From Nocardioides caldifontis (lineage in GTDB: Bacteria; Actinomycetota; Actinomycetes; Propionibacteriales; Nocardioidaceae), in the NCBI RefSeq assembly GCF_008087345.1, contig NZ_VHIB01000015.1, positions 1-64,000 on the forward strand: a stretch of DNA of 64,000 nt, given 5' to 3'. This document shows positions 34,441-41,873 of this stretch, piece by piece. The notes under the pieces were generated by a model. It saw nothing but the letters and a program-made list of their open reading frames with translations. It was not told the origin of the DNA and did no database searches. The position numbers and the translations under genes are program-made. Numbering within the stretch: position 1 is the first letter of the stretch; each line of letters starts with the position of its first letter.

Positions 34441-35376
34441 ATGAGCTGGTCACGTCGCAGGGGACCCGCGGTCCTCGGAGCGGTGCTCGCCCTCGCCGCG
34501 ACGCCGGCCGCGTCGCATCCGGTGACGTCGGAGGCGCCGCCGCCCGCCGCGGTCGAGAGGCCGAAGCGGCCCGAGGTCGTGCGCGTCGTCGCGGTCGGGG
34601 ACATCGCCTGCGCGCCGGGGTCGACGGTCACCGAGACCCGGTGCCGCCACGAGGAGACCTCCGACCTGGCTCGGCGGCTGCAGCCGCACCGGGTGCTCGC
34701 CCTCGGCGACCTGCAGTACCCGATCGGCTCGCTGACCGCGTTCCAGAAGTCCTACGGCCCGACGTGGGGCCGGCTCCGCAGCATCACCCACCCGGTGCTC
34801 GGCAACCACGAGTACCAGACGACCGACGCGCTCGGCTACTACCGGTACTTCCGGAACCGCCAACCCGGTCCGCCCGGCTACTACACCCGGAAGTACGGCA
34901 CCTGGCGGGTCTTCGTGCTGAACAGCAACTGCGGCTACATCGACTGCGCGCGGCAGCGGCAGTGGTTCAAGCAGGGGCTGAAGAAGCACCGTTCGCGCTG
35001 CACGCTGGTGGCGATGCACCACCCCCGCTACACCTCGAGCCTCGGCGCCACCCTGGGGAAGGGCGTCGCGAAGCTCGCCGGGGTGGCGTACCGGCGGGGC
35101 GTCGACCTGGTGCTCTCCGGTCACGAGCACAGCTACGAACGGTTCCGCAAGCTGGACGCCCGTGGCCGGCGGGCGAAGGACGGGTTCGTGCAGCTGGTCG
35201 TCGGCTCGGGCGGCGCGTCGCACCGCGAGCTGGTGGGGCCGGCCACCGGGTCGGAGTACCAGGACGACGAGAACTTCGGCGTGCTGCGGCTGAGCCTGCG
35301 CGACGGTGGTTACGGGTTCGCGTTCGTGACCCTCGACGGGGAGCGGCCCGACCGGGGCAAGGGGCGCTGCGTCTGA
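34441..35376 (+). CDS. Secreted metallophosphoesterase
   Basis: A 311-residue protein with an N-terminal signal peptide (RRRGPAVLGAVLALAATPAASH). The calcineurin-like core has VGDIACAPG, ALGDLQYP, LGNHEYQ, MHHPRY and SGHEHSYERF, all metal ligands present, similar to purple-acid-type phosphatases. It acts outside the cytoplasm, likely on phosphate esters. ATG 34441 is the first codon that gives a proper signal. Its neighbours do not suggest a specific substrate. Confidence 0.9.
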   Translation: MSWSRRRGPAVLGAVLALAATPAASHPVTSEAPPPAAVERPKRPEVVRVVAVGDIACAPGSTVTETRCRHEETSDLARRLQPHRVLALGDLQYPIGSLTAFQKSYGPTWGRLRSITHPVLGNHEYQTTDALGYYRYFRNRQPGPPGYYTRKYGTWRVFVLNSNCGYIDCARQRQWFKQGLKKHRSRCTLVAMHHPRYTSSLGATLGKGVAKLAGVAYRRGVDLVLSGHEHSYERFRKLDARGRRAKDGFVQLVVGSGGASHRELVGPATGSEYQDDENFGVLRLSLRDGGYGFAFVTLDGERPDRGKGRCV

Positions 35377-35483
35377 GCCGCGTCTCTCTCAGGTTGCCGC
35401 CGGAGCTGCCGAAAGGAGCTCTCGGGCGGACGTCTCGGGCCGCGCCGCGGCACAGTCCGCCTCCTCGCACCCAAGGAGGAGCA

Positions 35484-35885
35484 TTGAGAAGACTCATCAT
35501 CGGGCTCGTCGTCGCGGTCATGGTGGCGTTGTCCGCCGGGCCCGCCACCGCCGCGCCCCGCGACCACCGGTACTACGGCGACACCGCGCGCCAGGTCGCC
35601 CAGCAGATCGGCTGCAAGAAGTTCAAGGCGCAGCGCGTGGGCAAGGACCTGAAGCCCTACGTCAAGAGCGTGGGAGTCTGCGTCAAGAACGGCCGTCCGC
35701 TCGGCATCTTCACGTTCAGCGGACCCAAGAAGCAGAAGACACTCGAGATGTTCTTCTACATCGGGGCGAAGCCCCGCGAGCACTGGGCGAGCGGTCGCGG
35801 TGCCCTCATCGCAGGTCGCAACTTCAACAAGCCGGCGGCGAAGCTGGGCGCGAAGCTCCTGCGCGGCCAGGTCCACCACGGCTGA
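35484..35885 (+). CDS. Small secreted protein of unknown family
   Basis: A 133-residue protein. TTG 35484 is preceded by AAGGAGGA at good spacing, so it is the likely start and gives a clean signal peptide (RRLIIGLVVAVMVALSAGPATAA). The mature part is basic, with two Cys (IGCKKF and VGVCVK) that can form a disulphide, and GIFTFSGPKKQKTLEMFFY, resembling a small extracellular folded domain. I do not recognise the family. Confidence 0.78.
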   Translation: MRRLIIGLVVAVMVALSAGPATAAPRDHRYYGDTARQVAQQIGCKKFKAQRVGKDLKPYVKSVGVCVKNGRPLGIFTFSGPKKQKTLEMFFYIGAKPREHWASGRGALIAGRNFNKPAAKLGAKLLRGQVHHG

Positions 35886-36576
35886 CTGAGGGCCTAGACG
35901 ACAGGCGTGCGCCGGGCGGCGTCCGTAGCCGACCCGGGTCCTGCTCCTCGGTGCTGCGGTCACGGTCGACCCGGAAGAGCGACGCGTAGTCGCCGAACCG
36001 GAACGGCGGTTTCGCGGTGGCGCTCGAGCAACGCCGGCTCACGGGTGCCCTCCTTCTCCTGGTGGGTCCCGGCGCGCCTGTCGTCGCGGTTGAGGAACAG
36101 CCGGCCGTCCTCCTTGGTCGTCCACGACTCGTTGACGACCCACTGGTCATCGCCACCGTCGTGCTCGACGACGCGGACGTGGTCGAGCCAGAGCCGTCCG
36201 TCGCAGCAGCACGCCGTACGGCCGTGCTCGTGCTTCCGGCGAACCTCGTCGACCGAGCTCCACCCGTTGCCTCGACAGGAGGGCGGCGGTGCCGCCCCCC
36301 TGTCGGCGACGATGTCCCCCGCATCGTCGATCCGGTGACCACCGCGTTCGCCGACGCAGTCCCCTCCCCGCGCCGAGGTGGTCCGTCGGCACGGCTCACC
36401 GCCGCTGGGTCGGCGAGGTGCGAGCCAGTGCCGGGCCACTCCGCTGTGGGTGGTCGACGAGGTGCAAGCCTGGCGTCCGCATGTGACGACCAGGCGTCGA
36501 CGAGGATTGCAATCCCGTGACAATATCGTCGCGGAGAGCAGGTGATCGCGGTCGGTTGCTTGCTGCGCGGGACATC
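35886..36576. other. Long gap with a possible decayed reverse-strand gene
   Basis: No intact gene fits. The reverse strand between about 36260 and 35930 reads protein-like in two frames: CDGRLWLDHVRVVEHDGG and DDQWVVNESWTT in one, then PPFRFGDYASLFRVDRDR in another, as after a frameshift. This may be a gene remnant. A promoter region for the response regulator occupies the right end. Confidence 0.35.
36504..36515. promoter_or_regulatory. 12-bp palindrome upstream of the OmpR-type regulator
   Basis: GGATTGCAATCC lies in an unusually AT-richer stretch about 70 bp before the regulator start. It could be an operator for the regulator itself. Confidence 0.4.
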
Positions 36577-36585
36577 ATGGCGGGG

Positions 36586-37326
36586 ATGACTACCCGGGTG
36601 CTGGTGCTCGAGGACGACGACGGACTCCGTACGTCGCTCCGGCTGGTGCTCGAGGACGACGGCTTCTCCGTCGTGGAGGCCGGCGACGCGGAAGCCGCAC
36701 TGCATGTCGTGAGCGACGACCGTGTCGACCTCATGCTGGTCGACCTGATGCTCGGGGGCATGGACGGGTTCACCTTCATCCGGCGCGCGCGAGCCCACGC
36801 GGAGGCACCGATCGTGGTGATCAGTGCCCGCGAAGGGGTCGAGGACATCGTCTCCGCGCTGGAAGCCGGGGCCGACGACTACGTCACCAAGCCCTTCGAC
36901 GTGGAGGAGGTCCTAGCTCGACTCCGTGCCCTTCTGCGGCGACCGACGCTGTCCGCTGCCCACCCCGGCCCGGCGGACGACGAGAAGCGCGACCACGGCA
37001 CCACACGTCGCGACGTCTTCGTGCTCGACCAGGCCAACGGCCCGCTGGTCTTCGACCGCGGCGGTGCGCAGCTGACCCGCGGGGACGAGCCGATCCACCT
37101 GACCGTGACCGAGTTCCGGTTGTTGTCGGTGCTGACCGAACACTCCGGACGGGTGCTGAGCCGCGCCTCCCTCCTGGAGCACGTGTGGGAGGGCGGGTTC
37201 TTCGGCGACGAACGCATCGTCGACGTGCACGTGCGCCGGCTGCGCAAGAAGCTCGAGCAGGATCCGAGCGATCCCTCGACCCTGGTCACGGTGCGGGGGC
37301 TCGGCTACCGCCTCGACGTTCGATGA
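36586..37326 (+). CDS. OmpR/PhoB-family response regulator (MtrA-like operon position)
   Basis: A 246-residue regulator. Receiver: VLEDDDGL, phospho-Asp53 in MLVDLMLGGMD, Lys in YVTKPFD. The winged-helix domain has VTEFRLLSVLTEHSGRVLSRA and VDVHVRRLRKKLEQDP. ATG 36586 puts the fold at the N terminus; ATG 36577, three codons upstream, is also possible. It overlaps the kinase start (ATGA) and is first of a regulator-kinase-lipoprotein operon like mtrA-mtrB-lpqB. Confidence 0.94.
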   Translation: MTTRVLVLEDDDGLRTSLRLVLEDDGFSVVEAGDAEAALHVVSDDRVDLMLVDLMLGGMDGFTFIRRARAHAEAPIVVISAREGVEDIVSALEAGADDYVTKPFDVEEVLARLRALLRRPTLSAAHPGPADDEKRDHGTTRRDVFVLDQANGPLVFDRGGAQLTRGDEPIHLTVTEFRLLSVLTEHSGRVLSRASLLEHVWEGGFFGDERIVDVHVRRLRKKLEQDPSDPSTLVTVRGLGYRLDVR

Positions 37327-38708
37327 CCCGGTGGTGGGGGCCCCGCGGAGTGCGGGCTTCCGTGACGATGGCGTTCGCCGTGCTGGCGCTCGTCCTCTCC
37401 GCAGCCTTGGCGTCGGGCACCTACTTCTCGGCGCGTCACCTGTTGGTGGAGCAGAGGGAACGCACCGCCCTCAGGCAAGCGTTCGCGGACGCCGCCCTGG
37501 TCCGGGACAGCCTCCGGACGCCGGAGAACCAGGTCAGTGACGTGCTCGGATCGATCGCCCCGCCGGCGGGCGCCACCATGTACGTGCACCGCGCGGGTTC
37601 CTGGTACTCCTCGTCGTTGGACCGGCCGGGGGAGAGGCTGACCGCCCCGGTCAGGGCGACCGTCGCGGACGGCTCCGTCGGACTCGCGTGGAGCTCCCTC
37701 ACCGAGCCGAGCTCCCTCGTGGTCGGCATCCCGCTGCCCGCCGTCGAAGCCGAGTACTACGAGGTCTCGGTGGCCGAGGAGCTCGACGGCACCTTGCGCA
37801 CGCTGGCGCTGGCCCTGGGCGTCGGCGCGGCCCTCACCACACTGGCGGGCGGGCTGCTCGGAAGGGCCTTGAGCCGTCGTGCCCTGGCTCCCCTCCTGGA
37901 CGTGACGGGCGCCGCCGTCCGGGTGTCCGTGGGCGACCTCGACACACGGCTCCGGGAGACCGACGACCCGGACCTCTCCGTCCTGGTCGGTGCCTTCAAC
38001 CACATGGTGGACGCGCTCGACGAACGCATCCGGCGAGACGCGCGTTTCGCCGCAGACGTCAGCCACGAGCTCAGGACGCCGGTCACGACGCTGAGCACCA
38101 GCCTCACGCTCCTGCAGAGGTCGCCCGGGCTCGGACCGCAAGCCCAGAGCGCCGTACGGCTCATGGCGGACGAGCTGGCCAGGTTCCGGCGGGCGCTCGA
38201 GGACCTGCTGACCCTGGGCCGCCTGGACGCTTCGGTCAACGAGGCCGAGCTGCTCGTCACGGATGCCCGAGAGCTCGCAAGGCAGGCGCTGGCGGTGAGC
38301 GGCCGGCCGGCTCACCTGCTCACGACGGAGTGCCACCCCGGACGGGCTCCGCTGGTGAGCGTCGACAGGTCCCAGATGCTGCGCGTCCTGACCAACCTCT
38401 TCGACAACGCCGACGTCCACGGTGGTGGGCTCGCACGAGTGACGGTCGTCGACCAGGGCCACCACGTCGAGCTGCGGGTCGCGGACGAGGGGCCCGGAGT
38501 GCCTGTCGCCGACCGCGAACGCATCTTCGAGCGTTTCGCCAGGTCCGGCCGTGCGAGGGCGGGAACCGGGAGCGGTCTCGGGCTGAGCATCGTCGCGCAG
38601 ACGGTGAGGAACCACGGTGGAGGGGTGTGGTGCGCCGACCACGTCACGCGAGGCGCGGAGTTCGTCGTCCGGCTGCCGCGCGCGGACCCTGGGGCGGCGA
38701 CCCGGTGA
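37323..38708 (+). CDS. HAMP-type sensor histidine kinase (MtrB-like)
   Basis: A 461-residue sensor. N-terminal membrane helix (ASVTMAFAVLALVLSAALASG), extracytoplasmic region of about 140 residues, second helix (LALALGVGAALTTLAGGLLG), HAMP, then phospho-His248 in FAADVSHELRTPVTTL and an ATPase domain with NLFDNADVHGGG and GSGLGLSIVAQTV. Catalytic boxes are present. ATG 37323 overlaps the regulator stop and its own stop overlaps the lipoprotein start (GTGA). Confidence 0.94.
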   Translation: MTRWWGPRGVRASVTMAFAVLALVLSAALASGTYFSARHLLVEQRERTALRQAFADAALVRDSLRTPENQVSDVLGSIAPPAGATMYVHRAGSWYSSSLDRPGERLTAPVRATVADGSVGLAWSSLTEPSSLVVGIPLPAVEAEYYEVSVAEELDGTLRTLALALGVGAALTTLAGGLLGRALSRRALAPLLDVTGAAVRVSVGDLDTRLRETDDPDLSVLVGAFNHMVDALDERIRRDARFAADVSHELRTPVTTLSTSLTLLQRSPGLGPQAQSAVRLMADELARFRRALEDLLTLGRLDASVNEAELLVTDARELARQALAVSGRPAHLLTTECHPGRAPLVSVDRSQMLRVLTNLFDNADVHGGGLARVTVVDQGHHVELRVADEGPGVPVADRERIFERFARSGRARAGTGSGLGLSIVAQTVRNHGGGVWCADHVTRGAEFVVRLPRADPGAATR

Positions 38709-39394
38709 CCCCGGGGTCGCGGCGAGCGGGCGGCCGGTGTGCGCCGGCCGTGCTCGTGGCCTTGGTGCTCGCCGGGTGCGGCCTTCCCGGTGACGGGGAC
38801 GTGCGCACGGTGGACGACGAGGCGGTGCCGTACCACCTCCTCGAGGGGGAATCGCCCTCCGGCAGCGAACCCTCCGACGCGACCTCGGAGCGTGGCGCTC
38901 CCGTGGTGTTCTGGTTGCGCAGTGACGACGACGTCCTCGCTCCCGAACCCGTCGACGCGCCGTGCTCCGAGTCGGACGACGACCTGGTCGCACGGCTGCT
39001 GGCCGTGCTGCTGGCGGCTCCGGGGGACAGGGCCCGCTCGGCCGGCTGGTCGACCGCGATACCGCCGGCGTCCGAGCTCTCCCTGCTGGACATCGACGCC
39101 GGGACGGCCACCGTGGAGTTGGACGCCGCGGTGCCCATCGGCGCCGAACGACTGCCTCTCGCGATCGGACAGGTGGTGCTGTCGGTCACGTCTGCGCCCG
39201 GGGTCGACCGCGTGCGCATCCTCAGCGCCGGAGAGGTCGTCCAGGCCCCGTTGCCCGGCGGGGAGCTCACGTCCCGACCGGTATCGGCAGAGGACTACAC
39301 CGACTACCTGCCCGAGCGGCTCCAACGGGTACGGCGGCAGCCCCGAGGTGATTTCCCCGCGATCGGATGCCCGCCACGTCCGTCAACGTCCTGA
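38705..39394 (+). CDS. GerMN-domain lipoprotein (short LpqB-like)
   Basis: A 229-residue lipoprotein with lipobox LVLAGC (Cys near 25). A GerMN domain (about 55-200) shows SELSLLDIDAGTATVELDAA and an end that resembles the sporulation/germination GerM unit. LpqB, which follows mtrAB in many actinobacteria, has two GerMN domains plus a propeller; this protein has only one, so it is a reduced version. The GTG start overlaps the kinase stop. Its 3' end overlaps the reverse-strand ATPase-like gene by 12 bp. It probably modulates the kinase at the membrane. Confidence 0.85.
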   Translation: MTPGSRRAGGRCAPAVLVALVLAGCGLPGDGDVRTVDDEAVPYHLLEGESPSGSEPSDATSERGAPVVFWLRSDDDVLAPEPVDAPCSESDDDLVARLLAVLLAAPGDRARSAGWSTAIPPASELSLLDIDAGTATVELDAAVPIGAERLPLAIGQVVLSVTSAPGVDRVRILSAGEVVQAPLPGGELTSRPVSAEDYTDYLPERLQRVRRQPRGDFPAIGCPPRPSTS

Positions 39395-39829
39395 GGTGCC
39401 GACGCGAGCGCGTCGCGACGTGTCGACCACCACCCACTGGGCCGACGCGTCGGTGGCGGCACCCCAGCTCTCCGCGACCTCGTCCAGGACCGGGGCCGTG
39501 GCCGTCCCGGCCTCGGGGGCCGAACCGGCGAGCGCGCCTGGAGGGCCGTGCCACCTGAGGTCGACGCGGACCCGGTCGAGGTCGACCCAGCGCAGGGAGA
39601 GCGTGAGGTGGTGCGCCCCTTCGGGGAGGTCCGGAACCAGCGCCTCACGGGCCACCCGGCACAGGTCGTCCACCGCAGGTGCCGGCAAGGCACGGTCCCG
39701 CCCCCACCGGCGTACGAGCGCTTCCGTCGCTTCAGGCGGGCGACGATCGCACGGCACCTCGACATGGGTCACCCCGGGGCCGTCGTCCACCGTGGCCGGC
39801 TGCGCGCCGACCGCGGGCCGACGGATCAT
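39383..39829 (-). CDS. Anti-sigma-type ATPase-like protein, degenerate
   Basis: A 148-residue protein that resembles HATPase_c_2 anti-sigma/serine-kinase proteins by context and layout. The N-box region (DDLCRVAREALVPDLPEGAHH) lacks the catalytic Asn expected in ELVTNAVRH-type motifs. It overlaps the STAS gene by ATGA, which is the usual pairing of antagonist and kinase. Loss of the N-box suggests a non-catalytic binding partner. Family assignment is tentative. Confidence 0.6.
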   Translation of the reverse strand: MIRRPAVGAQPATVDDGPGVTHVEVPCDRRPPEATEALVRRWGRDRALPAPAVDDLCRVAREALVPDLPEGAHHLTLSLRWVDLDRVRVDLRWHGPPGALAGSAPEAGTATAPVLDEVAESWGAATDASAQWVVVDTSRRARVGTSGR

Positions 39830-40287
39830 CGGATGTGCCTTCCCGGCACCTCCACACGGCGAGCGGGAGACGACCCGTGGTCCGGGCGCTCGACCGGGAG
39901 GATGCCCAGCAACCCCGCGCGGCGGAGAGTGGACCTGCTGTGGGACGACGGTCCTCGCAGCCTCATCCGCATGCCGCGGGCCCGGCAGTGCTGGGTCAGC
40001 CACAGAAGCGTCGTCACGGTGCTCGAGGACATCCTGGTCAGCCCCGACAGGTCGACCACCAACGCCGTCGGTCCCTCGTCCAGGATCGGCGGGAACCACG
40101 TCGCGAGCGGGCGACGGGCCGGTCCGGGGCCGGCGTGGCTGAGGTGCAGCACCACCTCGTGACCTCCGCCGGACGCGCACGACGGCTCGACAACGTGCAT
40201 CGACGATCCGTCCACGACCGCGTCCTCACCAGTGCTCACGGGCACCACGCTGCCATCCGCGCATGACCGGTCACCGGTCACGGTCAT
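39826..40287 (-). CDS. STAS-domain anti-sigma-factor antagonist-like protein
   Basis: A 153-residue protein. The STAS domain is seen as ALVVDLSGLTRMSSSTVTTLLWLTQHCRAR (quoted in part), with the conserved Ser after DLSGLTRM that is phosphorylated in SpoIIAA-type proteins. It pairs with the overlapping ATPase-like gene. ATG 40287 is the longest sensible start; ATG 40200 is an alternative. A role in partner-switching control of a sigma factor or other target is inferred. Confidence 0.72.
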   Translation of the reverse strand: MTVTGDRSCADGSVVPVSTGEDAVVDGSSMHVVEPSCASGGGHEVVLHLSHAGPGPARRPLATWFPPILDEGPTALVVDLSGLTRMSSSTVTTLLWLTQHCRARGMRMRLRGPSSHSRSTLRRAGLLGILPVERPDHGSSPARRVEVPGRHIR

Positions 40288-40341
40288 TGCAGTCTCGTGA
40301 CCCTCGTGTGCCGGCCCGACCGGTACATGACCGAGGGATGA

Positions 40342-40568
40342 CCGTCGGGCGACGGTCCGCGCACGAACGTCAGCCAGCTCGTCGAGCGCGACGGGGCCCG
40401 GATCTTCCTCGGGCGCGAGGTCGTTCCGTGCGTGCAGGACCGCCTGCTCGACGCCGTCACCGAGAGGACCGGGCGGGTCCACCTCGTCCTCAAGGCGGAG
40501 CAGGGCGGACCCTCGGCTCCACAGGGCCTGACGTTCCGGCACAGGCCGCTAGGTCCTCGCTCGGGCGG
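40342..40568 (+). other. Gap with a possible broken forward reading frame
   Basis: From about 40363 the forward frame reads TNVSQLVERDGARIFLGREV and then VQDRLLDAVTERTGRVHLVL, which looks protein-like, but the frame has no start codon before GTG 40432 and runs into the HAD gene on the other strand. An ATG at 40327 in the same frame is followed by TGA four codons on. It may be a remnant or chance. Confidence 0.25.
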
Positions 40569-41225
40569 TCAGGCAACGGTGACCAGCTCGGTGAGCGAGG
40601 GCACCTCGTGGTCGGGACGACGGAAGCTGTCGGGCCATGCACTGCCGTGGCGGTTGATCCAGACGGTGCGGTAACCGGCGCGGCCGGCGCCGTCCAGGTC
40701 CCACGGGTGGACCGCGACCATGGTGAGCTGCTCGGGTGACGCCTGCAGCGCGACCGCCGCGGCGGCGTAGGAGTCGGGGTGCGGTTTCCAGACGTCTCCG
40801 TCCTCCACGCTGAGGACCGGCGACACGAGGTCGAGGAGTCCAGCGCGTTCCAGGAGGCCACGGGTGGCGGCCGTCGACCCGTTGGAGAAGGGGGACACCC
40901 GGTGTCCGGCGTCGACCACCGACCGCAGCCCTGGACCGACGTCGGGGTGGACGGGCAGGTCGCCCAGCACGGTCATGACTTCGTCGACCACGTCGTCGAC
41001 CGGTGCGTCCAGGGACGCGCCGGCGAGGCAGGCTCGCAGCTCCTCGGCCGCCAGGTCGAGGAAGGCGGGGGCGCGGGACTGCAGGGACAGCGCGAAGCCG
41101 TCACGGAGCACCGAGGCGAACCAGGTGTGAGCCAGCTCGGCGGGCGGGCCGTGGCCACTGATGGCCCTGCCGAGCGGAGCCATGTCGGAGAGGGTCTCGT
41201 TGACGTCGAGGACGAAGTGCGCCAC
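40569..41225 (-). CDS. HAD-superfamily hydrolase, haloacid-dehalogenase type II
   Basis: A 218-residue HAD enzyme. Motif I is FVLDVNETLSD (nucleophilic Asp), motif II SPFSNGSTAA, motif III with GDVWKPHPDSY (Lys) and motif IV VAVHPWDLDGAGRAGY. This matches type II 2-haloacid dehalogenases and relatives, though true dehalogenase activity is not assured. Start is GTG 41225. Its upstream flank is the alcohol dehydrogenase remnant. Confidence 0.88.
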   Translation of the reverse strand: MAHFVLDVNETLSDMAPLGRAISGHGPPAELAHTWFASVLRDGFALSLQSRAPAFLDLAAEELRACLAGASLDAPVDDVVDEVMTVLGDLPVHPDVGPGLRSVVDAGHRVSPFSNGSTAATRGLLERAGLLDLVSPVLSVEDGDVWKPHPDSYAAAAVALQASPEQLTMVAVHPWDLDGAGRAGYRTVWINRHGSAWPDSFRRPDHEVPSLTELVTVA

Positions 41226-41242
41226 GAGGGCGGCATACCCGG

Positions 41243-41350
41243 CGCCTCGACCGCGGACACCAGCTGCCTTTCCTCAGTGAGGACGGTGGCGGGATCGACC
41301 GCTCCGGTGCGGACCAGGTCGACCAGGTGGGGGATGTAGCGGCGGTGGAC
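41243..41350 (-). pseudogene. C-terminal fragment of a zinc-type alcohol dehydrogenase
   Basis: Thirty-six codons read VHRRYIPHLVDLVRTGAV followed by DPATVLTEERQLVSAVEA, the classic C-terminal helix and strand of medium-chain zinc alcohol dehydrogenases. Nothing of the rest of the enzyme is present; the fragment begins right after the copper-protein stop and runs almost to the HAD start. Confidence 0.72.
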
Positions 41351-41353
41351 GGG

Positions 41354-41761
41354 TCAGCCGACGAGCTCGAGGAGCCTGTTGCAGGCCTGCTCGCAGCGGC
41401 GGCAGGCCTCGGCGCAGACCCGGCAGTGCTCGTGCATCTCGGCGTGGGACTCGCACTCGTCCCCGCAGGTACGACACGCCTGGGCACAGGCCCGCAGGAC
41501 CGACCGGACGAGAGCGGCGTCGTGGCTGGTCCGCCGGGACAGCACCCGCCCCGTGGCCCCGCAGACGTCGGCGCAGTCGAGGTCGGTGCGGATGCACCGG
41601 CGGAGCTCGGCGACCATCTCCTCGGACAGGCACGCGTCGGCGCACGCCGTACAGGCCTGGGCGCACTCGATGCAGGCCGTGATGCACTCGACGAGCGCGT
41701 CCCGGTCGAGGACGGTCGGTGCAGGGTGGCTGTCGAGCATCCCGGTCACGGTCTTGGTCAC
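41354..41761 (-). CDS. Four-helix-bundle copper-binding protein (DUF326 / Csp-like)
   Basis: A 135-residue protein with many Cys at helix spacing: CITACIECAQACTACADAC, CIRTDLDCADVCG, CAQACRTCGDEC and CRVCAEACRRCEQAC. This pattern fits Csp-type copper storage proteins, where inward-facing Cys bind many Cu(I) ions. There is no export signal, so it is cytoplasmic. GTG 41761 has AGGAGGG eight bases upstream, and that ribosome site lies in one arm of a 9-bp inverted repeat. It is divergent from the molybdopterin oxidoreductase. Confidence 0.9.
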   Translation of the reverse strand: MTKTVTGMLDSHPAPTVLDRDALVECITACIECAQACTACADACLSEEMVAELRRCIRTDLDCADVCGATGRVLSRRTSHDAALVRSVLRACAQACRTCGDECESHAEMHEHCRVCAEACRRCEQACNRLLELVG

Positions 41762-41770
41762 GGCGTGGTC

Positions 41771-41819
41771 CCTCCTGTGGTGGTCGGCCTCCGTGCCTCG
41801 GCGTACCCCGCACAGGAGG
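41771..41819 (-). promoter_or_regulatory. Hairpin that can sequester the ribosome site of the copper protein gene
   Basis: CCTCCTGTG at 41771-41779 and CACAGGAGG at 41811-41819 are perfect inverted copies. In the reverse-strand mRNA the second-transcribed arm contains the AGGAGG ribosome site, so a 9-bp stem with a 31-base loop would hide it. Confidence 0.5.
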
Positions 41820-41873
41820 CCGGCACACGGCACGCTCGTGTTTGCCGCCGCGGTGCACGGTTACGGCTCCACC

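Noticed and set aside
40569-41225. HAD protein as a true haloacid dehalogenase
   Set aside because: Fold motifs fit but dehalogenase-specific residues cannot be confirmed by eye, so only the family is claimed.
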